A stretch of 64,000 nucleotides of DNA, taken from contig CAYGSJ010000005.1 in assembly GCA_964352665.1 (NCBI GenBank), positions 1 to 64,000 on the forward strand, read 5' to 3'. Positions 53,078 to 62,704 of the stretch are shown in pieces (the first letter of the stretch is position 1; each line of letters opens with the position of its first letter). A program made the position numbers and the translations under genes. This DNA is from UBA1672 sp964352665. GTDB lineage: Bacteria > Pseudomonadota > Alphaproteobacteria > Micavibrionales > Micavibrionaceae. The notes under the pieces were generated by a model that was given only the letters and a program-made list of their open reading frames with translations, made no database searches and was not told where the DNA came from.

Positions 53078-53971
53078 ATGGCAGAAAATATCGAATACAC
53101 CACAACCGGTAAACCACACCCATATCATCTTGTTCGCCCGAGCATATGGCCGCTTTTGTCGGCACTGGCGGGTGGAATTCTTGCGGCAGGCGCTGTTATA
53201 TATATGCATGATATACACCTATTCGCAAACCCTGATGCTGGCGTGGAAGGGGTTAAGGTCGGTCTGAACGGCGTGTATCTTGGCGTCGCCTGTATTTTGA
53301 TGGTTATGTTTGGTTGGTGGAAAGAGGTCATTCATGAATCTGTTGTTGAAAAAGCTCACAACTCTATTACTGAAATCGGTTTGCGATATGGCATGTCCTT
53401 GTTTATTTGCTCTGAAGTGATGTTCTTTGTGGCGTTTTTCTGGGCCTATTTTAATGCAGCCTTTTATCCTACCGAAGCTGTTGGGTTTGTTTGGCCTCCT
53501 GCCGGTATTCACACTATTGATCCGTTTGATTTGCCATTGATGATGACATTGATACTTTTACTTTCAGGCTGTACGGCGACATGGGCGCACCATGCGATTC
53601 TAGAAGGCAAAAACAAAGAAGTCATTCAGGCTTTATCCTATACTGTTTTCCTTGGTGTGTTCTTCCTAGGGTTTCAGATTTATGAATATGCGAATTCACA
53701 CTTTGCCTTTACCGATGGTATTTATGCCTCGACCTTTTTCATGGCAACCGGGTTTCATGGTTTCCATGTTTTTGTAGGGACAGTATTCCTTTTTGTGTGC
53801 TGGGTGCGTGCAAAAAAAGGGCATTTTACTCCGAAAGAACATTTTGGTTTCGAAGCCGCGGCATGGTATTGGCACTTTGTTGATGTTGTCTGGTTGTTCC
53901 TGTTTATTGCGATTTACTACTGGGGCACGGTTTTTGGTATGGATATGACACCGCCACCAGCTGTTCAATAA
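53078..53971 (+). CDS. ctaE: Cytochrome c oxidase subunit III
   Basis: A 297-residue protein with seven membrane helices. HPYHLVRPSIWPLLSALAGG, WWKEVIHESV, FICSEVMFFVAFFWAYFNAAF and ATGFHGFHVFVGTVFL are subunit III signatures. It stabilises proton pumping by subunit I. It is followed nine bases later by the DUF983 gene. Confidence 0.95.
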   Translation: MAENIEYTTTGKPHPYHLVRPSIWPLLSALAGGILAAGAVIYMHDIHLFANPDAGVEGVKVGLNGVYLGVACILMVMFGWWKEVIHESVVEKAHNSITEIGLRYGMSLFICSEVMFFVAFFWAYFNAAFYPTEAVGFVWPPAGIHTIDPFDLPLMMTLILLLSGCTATWAHHAILEGKNKEVIQALSYTVFLGVFFLGFQIYEYANSHFAFTDGIYASTFFMATGFHGFHVFVGTVFLFVCWVRAKKGHFTPKEHFGFEAAAWYWHFVDVVWLFLFIAIYYWGTVFGMDMTPPPAVQ

Positions 53972-53980
53972 GATAGAACC

Positions 53981-54337
53981 ATGGTTGATTTCGAACTTTT
54001 GACGAGTGCCTTAGCCTGCAAATGTCCTAAATGTTCGAAAGGGGATCTGTTTAAGTCCGGTTTTACAATCGATCTTCGCGAGTCTTGCAACCAGTGCGGC
54101 CTGGACTTCACCAAAAACGATAGTGCCGATGGGCCGGCCGTTTTCCTGATTTTTATTCTCGGGTTTTTGCTCGTTCCTATCGCCCTTGTTTTTGATGCCT
54201 ATCTTGAGCCGCCCCTATGGGTGCACGCGATTGTATGGACTGTTGTAGCCCTCTTTATCACTCTGGGCGCTATGAAACCCCTTAAATCCTACATTATTGC
54301 GCTTCAATACAAGCATAGACCAGGAGACTGGGAATGA
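53981..54337 (+). CDS. DUF983 zinc-ribbon membrane protein
   Basis: A 118-residue protein with two CxxC pairs at the N-terminus (CKCPKCSKGDLF and CNQCGLDF) forming a zinc ribbon, followed by two membrane helices (about 50-70 and 76-97). It is regularly found between ctaE and SURF1 in alphaproteobacteria, but its function is unknown. Its stop overlaps the SURF1 start. Confidence 0.88.
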   Translation: MVDFELLTSALACKCPKCSKGDLFKSGFTIDLRESCNQCGLDFTKNDSADGPAVFLIFILGFLLVPIALVFDAYLEPPLWVHAIVWTVVALFITLGAMKPLKSYIIALQYKHRPGDWE

Positions 54338-55038
54338 GGATTCCACTTTGGGCAACATTCTTTACACTTTGTGGTGTTGCTGTGCTCTGTGCGCTGGGCT
54401 ACTGGCAGTACGAGCGCCTTTTGTGGAAGACCGAAATACTTCAGAATATTGATGCTGCCCTTGCTACAGAGGCTTCCGAACATCTTATAAATACGGAAGA
54501 TTTAAATTCGGACAAGGGTTTTGTCAGAGGCTATATAGAGGGTGTCTATGACCATGACAAAGAAATACGGATGCAATCGCGCACCTATGAAGGGAAGGTT
54601 GGGTACCATATTATTACACCCATGGCCCTTGATACGACGGGGCGGAGTATCCTTGTAAATCGTGGCTGGGTCCCTATTGAACATGAAATGCCAAAAGGCA
54701 GAGCAATATCAAGGCCAGCAGAAAAAATCAGAGCAGAAGGCGTATTGATATACCCCCCCACAGGTAATCTATTCACACTAGAAAATTATCCGGATAAAGA
54801 TATCTGGTATCTTATTGATCCCACACAAGTTTCTGTTTCAAAAGAGTTGGATTTAGCGTCTCAAAAGGTGCTTTATGCTGAAAATGAAGGCGTCGAACAA
54901 TTCTATCCCGTTCCTGTTGCCTTGAATTTGAAGCCCAATAATAACCACCTGCAATATATGACTTTTTGGTTTCTTATGGCTGGAATACTTACAGTCATTT
55001 ATTTTATCCGCTTTGTTATCCCACCAAAAAAAGCCTGA
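54334..55038 (+). CDS. SURF1-family oxidase assembly protein
   Basis: A 234-residue protein with membrane helices at both ends (about 5-22 and 208-228) and a periplasmic loop. LGYWQYERLLWKTEIL, GYHIITPMALDTTGRSILVNRGWVP and NNHLQYMTFWFLMAG are SURF1 signatures. It handles haem a delivery or early assembly of subunit I. It is coupled to DUF983 by a four-base overlap. Confidence 0.92.
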   Translation: MRIPLWATFFTLCGVAVLCALGYWQYERLLWKTEILQNIDAALATEASEHLINTEDLNSDKGFVRGYIEGVYDHDKEIRMQSRTYEGKVGYHIITPMALDTTGRSILVNRGWVPIEHEMPKGRAISRPAEKIRAEGVLIYPPTGNLFTLENYPDKDIWYLIDPTQVSVSKELDLASQKVLYAENEGVEQFYPVPVALNLKPNNNHLQYMTFWFLMAGILTVIYFIRFVIPPKKA

Positions 55039-55168
55039 TTACCGATCTTTTTTGATGTTATCACGGCTTTGTGGATGAATTGAAATGAATATGATTTTGA
55101 AATTGCACGCTTGGATGCAATCGCTACACTCAAAGCTATGTATCGAATCTAGATAACTGGAATTGACG

Positions 55169-55693
55169 ATGTTGCGAAGAATTTTTTTGGTTTTTATTTT
55201 TACGCTTTCACTATCAGGCTTAGGGGCCTCTTATGCGGATGCGGCGTCACCAAAGCAGGTTGGCAAGTACGGCGATTGGACGGCATATGTGCTGACAGAG
55301 CGTGGGAACAAGGTCTGCTATATGGTGAGTAAGCCTGTAAAGGCACAGGGCAAATACACAAATCGTGGTGAGATTTTTGCATTAATTACACATCGGCCGT
55401 CTGAAAACACAAAGGATGTGTTTAGCTATATCACGGGTTTTACCTATAAAACAGGCAGTGACGCAACCGTCACAATCGATGGTAAACGCTACGTTTTGTT
55501 TACTCAGGACGATACGGCATGGGCACCGGATGCTAATGCCGACTCAAAACTGGCCAGTGCCATACGTAATGGCTCGACAATGGTTGTTCAGGGCACTTCA
55601 TCAAGAGGAACGCTCACAACCGATACCTATAGTTTAAAGGGCTCTGGTGCAGCCTATAAAGCCATTTCAAACGAGTGCGATATCTCCATGTAA
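55169..55693 (+). CDS. Invasion-associated locus B (IalB)-family protein
   Basis: A 174-residue protein with a signal peptide (about 1-26, ending YADAA). The mature start VGKYGDWTAYVLTERGNKVCYMVSKPVKAQG and the two cysteines (CYMVS; ECDISM at the end) are typical of IalB-type periplasmic beta-sandwich proteins. The role in free-living alphaproteobacteria is unclear. The ATG at 55169 is preferred to a TTG two codons earlier. The 252 bases downstream hold no other gene. Confidence 0.85.
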   Translation: MLRRIFLVFIFTLSLSGLGASYADAASPKQVGKYGDWTAYVLTERGNKVCYMVSKPVKAQGKYTNRGEIFALITHRPSENTKDVFSYITGFTYKTGSDATVTIDGKRYVLFTQDDTAWAPDANADSKLASAIRNGSTMVVQGTSSRGTLTTDTYSLKGSGAAYKAISNECDISM

Positions 55694-55945
55694 CGCGCAC
55701 GAATTGACTGCGTTCGTTCGGGTCTCGGGATATTTGAGCCCTAAATACCGGAATTATGTGTTGTATATGTGTCCAGACTTTACTTTTTTGAATAAAATGG
55801 CACACTTAGAGAAGAACGCTTGGAAAGAAAGCTTCGGTATGCTAACAGTTTTTAAACTTTTTAGGATTAGAATAGAAACTGAATACTTCCATCAAGGAAT
55901 GACTGCGTCCTGTTTTTGTTCAATCTGTAATACTGGAGTATAATA

Positions 55946-57451
55946 TTGATTGGCGTTTTGACAAACAACTTGGCACTTTACAGAATATTTCGGTTGCGGC
56001 GGCGTTACCTTTTCACAAAGGCGAACAAGCTTAGACTGCGTTATGTTCTGGGCTGTCTGGTCATTTTCAGCTTTGTCTGCATGGGTGTAATCGGTACAAC
56101 AAATGTATCGGTTGCTTTTGCGCCTGTTCATAATATTGCTTCACATTCAGATAGTTTTGCTTTGAAGCCGATTATGCTGACTTCTGTATCTGCGGGGCAA
56201 GAGGGTGAATTTGTAGAGGGGTTTGATGATAATCTTAACCATCAAGATCTTGTCGATGGTGTTACATCGACGTTGATGCTGGGTGTTGAAGAAGAATTAG
56301 CCCATAAAAAAACCGGCCCTTGGGAAGAAATCATCAAGATCAATTCAGGTGATACTCTTGCCGGAGCTTTGCAAAATGCCGGCGTCAGTGGTGTAGAGGC
56401 CTACAAGGTTGTTAAGGCCCTACGCAAATATTATGATCCACGATCTGTTAAGCCCGGTCAGGTGATTTCAATACAACTTCAAAATGCGGAAGAGCAGGAT
56501 GAAGGTCCGGTCCTTCTTGGTCTTAATATGAAGGTTAGCCCAATCAAAGAGATTTCTGTGGGGCGTGATGAGCTTGATAGATTTGAAGCTACACTGAACC
56601 AGAAACAGGTTGTTCTGGAGATGAAGGCGGCGAAGGCTACGATAGAGAGCTCTCTCTATGGTTCTGCTGCTCAGGCCGGTATACCGGCTACGGTTGTTGC
56701 TGAAATGATTCGTATATATTCCTATGATGTGGACTTTCAGCGTGATATCAGACAGGGGGATAAAGTTGAAATCTTCTATGAAACCTATGAGACGGAAGAT
56801 GGAAATTTTGCCCGCTATGGTGATGTTTTATTTGCAAATCTGAATGTTGGTGGTAGGGACATTCCTGTATATCGTTATGAAGATGACGAGGGGATTACAG
56901 ATTATTATCGTGAGGATGGTACAAGCATCAAACGCATCTTGATGAAAACGCCAATTGATGGCGCCCGTATGTCATCAGGATTTGGAATGCGTCGCCATCC
57001 GGTCTTGGGGTACAATAAGATGCATAAAGGCGTTGATTTTGCAGCACCGCGCGGCACACCCATTTACGCAGCCGGAAGCGGTGTAGTTACAAAAGCATCA
57101 CGCTTTGGTGGTTACGGAAACTATATAAAGATTCGTCATAAAAACGGCCTTGAAACTGCTTACGCGCATCTTAACAAATACGCAAAAGGGGTTAAGTCCG
57201 GATCGCGCGTACAGCAAGGCCAGGTCATTGGTTATGTCGGTACAACAGGGCGCTCAACAGGCCCACATCTGCATTTTGAAGTTCTGCAAAACGGCAAGCA
57301 AGTTAATCCTAAAAGTATTAAGTCTTCGGCCGGTCAGAAACTTGCCGGACAGTCTCTAAAGGACTTCCAGTCACAAATAACCCAGATCAAGCAGCAATAT
57401 GCAGCGCTTGCGAGTGGTATGAAATTGGCTCAGAACAGCGTTTCCGAGTAA
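55946..57451 (+). CDS. M23-family peptidoglycan endopeptidase
   Basis: A 501-residue protein. A basic N-terminus and one hydrophobic segment (about 33-57) anchor it in the membrane. A LysM-like region follows (INSGDTLAGALQNAGVSGVE at about 130), and the C-terminal LytM/M23 domain carries the zinc ligands and catalytic residues in GFGMRRHPVLGYNKMHKGVD and GRSTGPHLHFEVLQNG. It cleaves peptidoglycan crosslinks or activates amidases during growth or division. The start is TTG: GGAG lies seven bases upstream and no ATG fits before the membrane segment. Confidence 0.92.
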   Translation: MIGVLTNNLALYRIFRLRRRYLFTKANKLRLRYVLGCLVIFSFVCMGVIGTTNVSVAFAPVHNIASHSDSFALKPIMLTSVSAGQEGEFVEGFDDNLNHQDLVDGVTSTLMLGVEEELAHKKTGPWEEIIKINSGDTLAGALQNAGVSGVEAYKVVKALRKYYDPRSVKPGQVISIQLQNAEEQDEGPVLLGLNMKVSPIKEISVGRDELDRFEATLNQKQVVLEMKAAKATIESSLYGSAAQAGIPATVVAEMIRIYSYDVDFQRDIRQGDKVEIFYETYETEDGNFARYGDVLFANLNVGGRDIPVYRYEDDEGITDYYREDGTSIKRILMKTPIDGARMSSGFGMRRHPVLGYNKMHKGVDFAAPRGTPIYAAGSGVVTKASRFGGYGNYIKIRHKNGLETAYAHLNKYAKGVKSGSRVQQGQVIGYVGTTGRSTGPHLHFEVLQNGKQVNPKSIKSSAGQKLAGQSLKDFQSQITQIKQQYAALASGMKLAQNSVSE

Positions 57452-57577
57452 TTAATCACAGAATTATGAATTTTTTATCGTGTCTCATCAGTTTTATGAT
57501 TGAGCATTGCGAAACAACTGTGTAGTATGGCGGCGTTTAATATGCGTGCGGCTTTACGTTTATTGTTAAGATTTTAA

Positions 57578-57658
57578 AAGTTCCGTCGAGCTGTAAGCAT
57601 TCAAATTTAAAATATAAAGCGCCTCTGCGCCGCTTCATAGGGTATCCGTAAGGAACTT
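57578..57658 (+). promoter_or_regulatory. Structured 5' leader of rne
   Basis: AAGTTCC (57578-57584) and GGAACTT (57652-57658) are perfectly complementary and enclose about 67 bases that contain a second stem (AAGCG 57617-57621 with CGCTT 57631-57635). The outer stem ends 36 bases before the chosen rne ATG. Folding of the leader is expected to affect RNase E autoregulation, as in enterobacteria, but the sequences are not related to the E. coli leader. Confidence 0.4.
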
Positions 57659-57694
57659 GTGAGCAGGCTGCCATGTGCGTCGATGGAGAAAAAG

Positions 57695-60139
57695 ATGTCG
57701 AAAAAAATGTTAATAGACGCAACACACAACGAAGAGACGCGTGTTGCGATTACCGATGGTAATAAACTTGTAGAATATGATTATGAAAGCCAGAGCAGAA
57801 AGCCCCTTAAAGGAAGTATATTTCTGGCAAAAGTGACGCGTGTAGAGCCGTCCTTACAGGCCGCCTTCGTTAATTTCGGAGGAAATCGTCACGGGTTCTT
57901 GCCCTTTTCTGAAATTCATCCGGATTACTTCAAAATCCCGGTTGCCGACCGTGAAGCACTAATGGCAGAGCAAGAGGCGCTTCTTCAGGAACATGACGAA
58001 GAGGAAGAGGCACTGGACGAGGATGTCGGCGAATCTGTTACTGATGTTGGAGGCGAAGCTGAGATTGTAGGCGGTGCTGAAATTGAGGACGATGAAGAAG
58101 ATGACGATGATCTTGATATAGATAATTCCGATATACTTCCCGAAGATATTGATGATGTTGAAATGGAGGCTGAAGAAGAAAAGGCCAAAAAAACATCAAA
58201 TAATAAGAATAAAAAGGGTAAAGAAGAGGTTGCTGAATCAGAAAGTCCGGAGGAAGAAAAATCTTCAGAAGATGATGCGGATGGCAATAAAAGGGGCGGT
58301 CGTTACAGAAAACACCGGGGTCGCGGGAAAAAACGGTCCCAGTTCCGTAACCGCAGTGTCGAGGTTGTTGGTGGAGAAGAAATCGATGAGCAACAAAGAT
58401 TTCGTTTCAACCTACGCAGAAAATATAAGATTCAGGAAGTTGTAAAACGCGGCCAGATTATGCTCATTCAGGTTAATAAGGAAGAGCGTGGCAACAAAGG
58501 TGCCGCGGTCGGGTCTTATCTGTCATTGCCAGGTAGATATTGTGTTCTTATGCCAAACAGCCCGCGTGCAGGTGGTGTGAGCCGTAAAATAGCAAACCAC
58601 AAAGACCGTGCCCGCATGCGTGACATAGTCAAAAGTCTGGAAGTGCCGAAGGGCATGTCCGTAATTGTAAGAACCGCAGGTGTGACACGCACCAAAACTG
58701 AAATCAAACGTGATCTGGATTATCTGATGAGACTCTGGAACACAATCCGCGAACTTACTTTGCAATCAACAGCGCCGGCAATGGTTTATGAAGAAGCTGA
58801 TCTTATCAAGCGTGCCGTGCGTGATCTGTATAGCAGAGATGTCGAAGAAATCCATGTTGCGGGCGATGAAGGTTTTAAAACAGCCAAGGAATTTATGAAA
58901 ATGATGATTCCTTCTCATGTTAAAAAGGTTAAACAATATGAAGGTGGACAATTGCCTCTATTTAACCGTTACCAAATCGAAAGCCAGATCAATGAAATAG
59001 GACAGCCCGAAGTTCGCTTGAGATCCGGTGGCTATCTTGTTATCAACCCAACCGAAGCGCTTGTTTCTATAGATGTAAACTCCGGGAAAGCAACAAAGGG
59101 TAGACATATCGAAGAAACGGCTCTTAAAACCAATTTGGAGGCCGCAGATGAGGTTGCACGGCAATTAAGGCTACGTGACCTTGGTGGTTTGGTTGTAATT
59201 GACTTTATCGATATGGAAGATCGACGTAATAACGCAAAAGTAGAACGCCGCATGAAGGAGGCTCTGTCGACTGACCGTGCGCGTGTACAGGTTGGCCGCA
59301 TATCTTCCTTTGGTTTGATGGAACTATCACGTCAGAGATTGAGTCCAAGTCTTACAGAAGCTCAATTCGAAAAATGCTGTAACTGTAATGGTATTGGTCT
59401 GGTCCGTACAGATGATGCCATGTCTATCATCGTGTTACGCGCTATCGAAGACGAAGGTATACTTGGCCGCGCTTCAGAACTTATTGTTCAGGTGACAGGC
59501 AGCGTAGCACTCTATCTTTTGAACTATAAACGTAAGAAACTGGCTCAAATAGAAGAACGTTATAACCTTCAGGTTTTACTGCGTGTCGATGACCAGATAG
59601 CGGCGTCCGACTACAGAGTCGAAGTTTCAAAACCTGTTAAAGGTGATGATGAGTTAGACGGCGAGGAGCCAAAAGCAGAAGCAGAGACTGAAGACGAAGA
59701 CACAAAATCAGACGAGAAAAACAAGTCCGGGAAACGTCGTGGTCGCCGAGGCGGTCGTGGACGCGGGCGTTCTGATTCAGATGATGGAGCAGACAGTCAA
59801 GAAAACGCAGACAAAGCAGACACAAAATCCGGGACGCGTGAGAAAGCCAAGCCTGCAGATAAAAGCCAATCAAAAGCTCCTGATGAGTCGTCATCTAAAA
59901 AAGAAGACAAAAACACAAAGTCTAAGTCGCCGCGTGGAAAGGCACCGTCTAAAAAGAAAGACGAAGCCGCGAACGATGACGCTGTGAAAGAAAAAGAAAA
60001 GCAGAAAGAAACATCTGACAAACCTGTTTCTTCTATTAAGGCGGCAGAGGAGAAAGCTGCAGAAGCCAAGAAATACGAGGTTGTTAATCAGGCACCCGAG
60101 GAAAAGAAAAAGGGCTGGTGGAATCGCTTGGTCGAATGA
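57695..60139 (+). CDS. rne: Ribonuclease E
   Basis: An 814-residue protein. The N-terminal MLIDATHNEETRVAI and IFLAKVTRVEPSLQAAFVNFGGNRHGFLPFSEIHPDY open an S1 domain that is interrupted by an acidic/basic insertion at about 100-235. The catalytic DNase I-like core contains NPTEALVSIDVNSG and GLVVIDFIDM (the magnesium-binding aspartates); the Zn-link is KCCNCNGIGLVRT. The C-terminal ~170 residues are a charged, low-complexity tail suited to degradosome assembly. It degrades and processes mRNA and rRNA. GGAG lies six bases before the ATG chosen; an upstream ATG (57683) and GTG are in frame. Confidence 0.94.
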   Translation: MSKKMLIDATHNEETRVAITDGNKLVEYDYESQSRKPLKGSIFLAKVTRVEPSLQAAFVNFGGNRHGFLPFSEIHPDYFKIPVADREALMAEQEALLQEHDEEEEALDEDVGESVTDVGGEAEIVGGAEIEDDEEDDDDLDIDNSDILPEDIDDVEMEAEEEKAKKTSNNKNKKGKEEVAESESPEEEKSSEDDADGNKRGGRYRKHRGRGKKRSQFRNRSVEVVGGEEIDEQQRFRFNLRRKYKIQEVVKRGQIMLIQVNKEERGNKGAAVGSYLSLPGRYCVLMPNSPRAGGVSRKIANHKDRARMRDIVKSLEVPKGMSVIVRTAGVTRTKTEIKRDLDYLMRLWNTIRELTLQSTAPAMVYEEADLIKRAVRDLYSRDVEEIHVAGDEGFKTAKEFMKMMIPSHVKKVKQYEGGQLPLFNRYQIESQINEIGQPEVRLRSGGYLVINPTEALVSIDVNSGKATKGRHIEETALKTNLEAADEVARQLRLRDLGGLVVIDFIDMEDRRNNAKVERRMKEALSTDRARVQVGRISSFGLMELSRQRLSPSLTEAQFEKCCNCNGIGLVRTDDAMSIIVLRAIEDEGILGRASELIVQVTGSVALYLLNYKRKKLAQIEERYNLQVLLRVDDQIAASDYRVEVSKPVKGDDELDGEEPKAEAETEDEDTKSDEKNKSGKRRGRRGGRGRGRSDSDDGADSQENADKADTKSGTREKAKPADKSQSKAPDESSSKKEDKNTKSKSPRGKAPSKKKDEAANDDAVKEKEKQKETSDKPVSSIKAAEEKAAEAKKYEVVNQAPEEKKKGWWNRLVE

Positions 60140-60161
60140 TCGGGATGAGCATTTAACAAAA

Positions 60162-60188
60162 ACGGGCCTGATATTGGCCCGTTTTTTT
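60162..60188 (+). terminator. Rho-independent terminator of rne
   Basis: ACGGGCC (60162-60168), a seven-base loop and GGCCCGT (60176-60182) form a perfect stem followed by seven T. Its T-tract reaches the last codon of the convergent gene at 60187-60900. Confidence 0.92.
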
Positions 60189-60900
60189 ACCTTGGAATCA
60201 GAATTTGGTAAAAATAATAAATATCATCTGTAACATCATAGACACATCCCGCCCCTTTGCCTTTGACTTGCGGGGCTTCATCTGTAACATCAGTGCCGCC
60301 GATCGATGATGCGTTCACAGTCGCACTGTATGCTCCGGTGAAAGCAGATCCTTCGAGTATATCCAGCATACGCGGTGCATCGTTGCTGGGGTTTGTAATA
60401 TTTTGGATCTTATTGATCTGCAAACAGATGTTTAAGGGAATGTTCGGCGCCAATAACAGTAATTCTGTACACCCGTTATCAGCAGTATCGCATCCAAACT
60501 GATAAACCAGGTTTTCTGTCGAGACATGCCATATATCTGTATGTGACGTATCATTCATTAATTGAGCCGGTGTTTGATAGGCAATACCGCCACCATCTGT
60601 ATGAAAAACCTCGCAGTTTGTTGCTGTACAGTTGGTATTGTTATGTGCGCCGCTTATGGCTAGAAAATCCAGATCATTTTCGCTCATTCCGTTCATCATC
60701 ATCTGCTGGACTGCTGTATTGACCGATTGAGAAAACCGAAGTAAAGACGTCGCTTTAATACGTGCCTGTTCAACGCTGCCGGACTGATTCACCGAACTGC
60801 TGCTGCGCGCGATGATACCTGTTAAAAAGGCAAGCATCGCAATGGCCATCAGGATAATCCAAAGTGCGTTGCCACTGTTGTTATCGAATTGATTGTTCAT
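60187..60900 (-). CDS. Exported pilin-like protein of unknown function
   Basis: A 237-residue protein with an N-terminal hydrophobic helix (about 12-32) after a short polar stretch, then an extended helical segment and a cysteine-containing globular part (CTATNCEVF, FGCDTADNGCTELLLLAPN). The architecture resembles a minor pseudopilin, but the glycine-phenylalanine-glutamate cleavage site is not intact, so it may simply be a membrane-anchored exported protein. The ATG at 60900 lies four bases after the stop of the aminotransferase gene, so the pair is probably one transcript. Confidence 0.6.
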   Translation of the reverse strand: MNNQFDNNSGNALWIILMAIAMLAFLTGIIARSSSSVNQSGSVEQARIKATSLLRFSQSVNTAVQQMMMNGMSENDLDFLAISGAHNNTNCTATNCEVFHTDGGGIAYQTPAQLMNDTSHTDIWHVSTENLVYQFGCDTADNGCTELLLLAPNIPLNICLQINKIQNITNPSNDAPRMLDILEGSAFTGAYSATVNASSIGGTDVTDEAPQVKGKGAGCVYDVTDDIYYFYQILIPR

Positions 60901-60904
60901 GAAA

Positions 60905-62062
60905 TTATGATTGCCAGTTTTGAAGACGCTTGCAAGCCTCAATAATATTTTCCTCGCTATCGGCATAACAAATGCGGATATTTTTCTGGCCGCGCGTCAG
61001 GTCGAAATCAACGCCGGGTGTTGTGGATACTTTGGCCTCGTCCAGCATCTTATTACAAAATTCTTCACTATCATTGCTGAGATTGTGGACATCCGCATAA
61101 ACATAGAAAGCACCGGCGGCATTTGTAAACGCTGTAATCTTCGCCTTGGGAAGCTCGGCAAGCAAAATTTCTCTGTTTTTGCGATAGCTTTTGACATAGT
61201 CGTCCAGCACATCGGTATGATCAAAAATTTTATAAGCCAGATATTGGGAAATTGTCGGTGGAGAAACACACAAACTCTCGGAAAGCTTTCTGACCCGATC
61301 AACCATGTTATCAGGCAAAACGGTCCATCCGAGACGCCACCCTGTCATGGCAAAATATTTGGAAAATGTATTAAGCACGATAACATTCTTTGAATATTTA
61401 AGAGCAGTCTCGGCTTTTCTTTCATATGTGATGCCGTGATAGGCTTCATCTGAAATAATGCGTATACCTTTTTCGTCGCACCATTCGCATATTTTCTTCA
61501 ATTCACCCTCGTCAATCATAGTGCCAGAGGGATTAGACGGAGAATTAATGATAATACCATCAAATTCTTCACCACAATTTTCAAGGAGATCCATAGTGGG
61601 CTGATAATTATCTTCGGCTCTGGACTCAATTTCAACAACTTCGATGTTCAGGGACTTTAATATATTTCTGTAAGCAGGATAGGTGGGCGTTGTAAGAGCC
61701 ACACGATCACCCGCATCGAAAGCAGCTATAAAATCAAGAATGAAGCCACTGGACGAGCCTGCTGTAATGACAATATTATCAGGAGAAACACGCACACCGT
61801 AATAGCTGTTGTAATAATCGCTTAGACGCTCACGCAAAGACGGCATGCCAACGGCTTCTGTATATCCCTGACGCGGGTCAGTCTGTATTTTGGAAATGGC
61901 GTATTCAAGGGCTGGAGCAGGGGCTCCAAAGTTGGGTTGTCCTGCCCCCATGCGCATAATACTATCCCCTGCAACCTCTCTTTCATTGACCTGACGCAGG
62001 ATATCCAAAGCCCGAAACATATCAATGTCGGAGCGGTTAGAAATTTTTACTATTTTGGCCAT
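60905..62062 (-). CDS. Class I/II pyridoxal-phosphate aminotransferase
   Basis: A 385-residue fold type I aminotransferase. GAGQPNFGAPAPAL, ITAGSSSGFILDFIAAF (cofactor phosphate binding), INSPSNPSGTMIDEGEL, ISDEAYHGITYE and the PLP-lysine segment NTFSKYFAMTGWRLGW are clear, and IRICYADSEENI supplies the carboxylate-binding arginine. Aspartate-type activity is likely, but substrate is not decided by the motifs. It overlaps no other gene upstream; a 640-base region follows. Confidence 0.9.
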   Translation of the reverse strand: MAKIVKISNRSDIDMFRALDILRQVNEREVAGDSIMRMGAGQPNFGAPAPALEYAISKIQTDPRQGYTEAVGMPSLRERLSDYYNSYYGVRVSPDNIVITAGSSSGFILDFIAAFDAGDRVALTTPTYPAYRNILKSLNIEVVEIESRAEDNYQPTMDLLENCGEEFDGIIINSPSNPSGTMIDEGELKKICEWCDEKGIRIISDEAYHGITYERKAETALKYSKNVIVLNTFSKYFAMTGWRLGWTVLPDNMVDRVRKLSESLCVSPPTISQYLAYKIFDHTDVLDDYVKSYRKNREILLAELPKAKITAFTNAAGAFYVYADVHNLSNDSEEFCNKMLDEAKVSTTPGVDFDLTRGQKNIRICYADSEENIIEACKRLQNWQS

Positions 62063-62340
62063 TTTTTATTCCGTTATTTACAAAAATCATAAGGAGACAC
62101 AAAGCCTGAAACACAGATTAAAATCAAGATTAAAATGAATTTTTACAAGTGTTTAGACAAGCAGGATTCATAATAAAAACAATTTAAATAAAATTTTATC
62201 TATTTTTTATACTTCGTTTACTTTTATGAATACATGGTTAACAAAATAAAACGAATTTATTTTGAATTTTATTTACTTTCTATTTACTTGTTAAATGTTA
62301 TGGTAAATATAAGGGTGACAAGATTATAGGGTGATAAGAA
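62063..62340. other. AT-rich intergenic region
   Basis: This stretch between the divergent aminotransferase and a small ORF is extremely AT-rich, especially 62150-62310. I see no gene in it; it probably holds the promoters of both neighbours. Confidence 0.4.
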
Positions 62341-62442
62341 ATGATGTTGGGTTTGATGGCATTATTGTCAGGAATTTTAAGTTTGTTATTCACTCTGGCT
62401 TCACTTTATTGGCGTAGACCAGCGGAGAGGGAGAGCGAATAA
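62341..62442 (+). CDS. Possible small single-helix membrane protein
   Basis: A 33-codon ORF, ATG to TAA, with a hydrophobic helix (LMALLSGILSLLFTLASLYW) and a charged tail (RRPAERESE), the usual inside-positive pattern of small membrane proteins. GGGTGATAAG lies upstream. Not recognised, and short enough to be chance. Confidence 0.4.
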   Translation: MMLGLMALLSGILSLLFTLASLYWRRPAERESE

Positions 62443-62594
62443 GAAGGGTTGAGCAGACCCTTTGGGGAGTTGGGTTTTTTTATAGCGTTTGTGTGTTTAT
62501 CTTTTATCATGTGCAAGGCTTATGAACGATACAAATTTATAGCCCCTTTTTTAGTAAATATGTATCACTGGGTTCATTTAGTCTTTTTTCCTAG

Positions 62595-62624
62595 CCGCCG
62601 GATTTATTCCGGCGGTCTTTTTTT
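62595..62624 (+). terminator. Rho-independent terminator
   Basis: CCGCCGG (62595-62601), loop ATTTATT and CCGGCGG (62609-62615) form a perfect 7-bp stem followed by TCTTTTTTT. It ends whatever is transcribed from about 62340, including the small ORF. Confidence 0.9.
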
Positions 62625-62704
62625 GAATTCTCTTTTGCCAAACGTAAATTATCGGGATAGTATTAGGTTCGTTTCGTAAAACTAAAAAACAAGGTTTCAG
62701 AATT

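Noticed and set aside
62449..62679. 76-codon ORF with hydrophobic start
   Set aside because: It begins with TTG without a spaced ribosome-binding site and runs through a strong terminator at 62595-62624, so it is probably not translated to its end.
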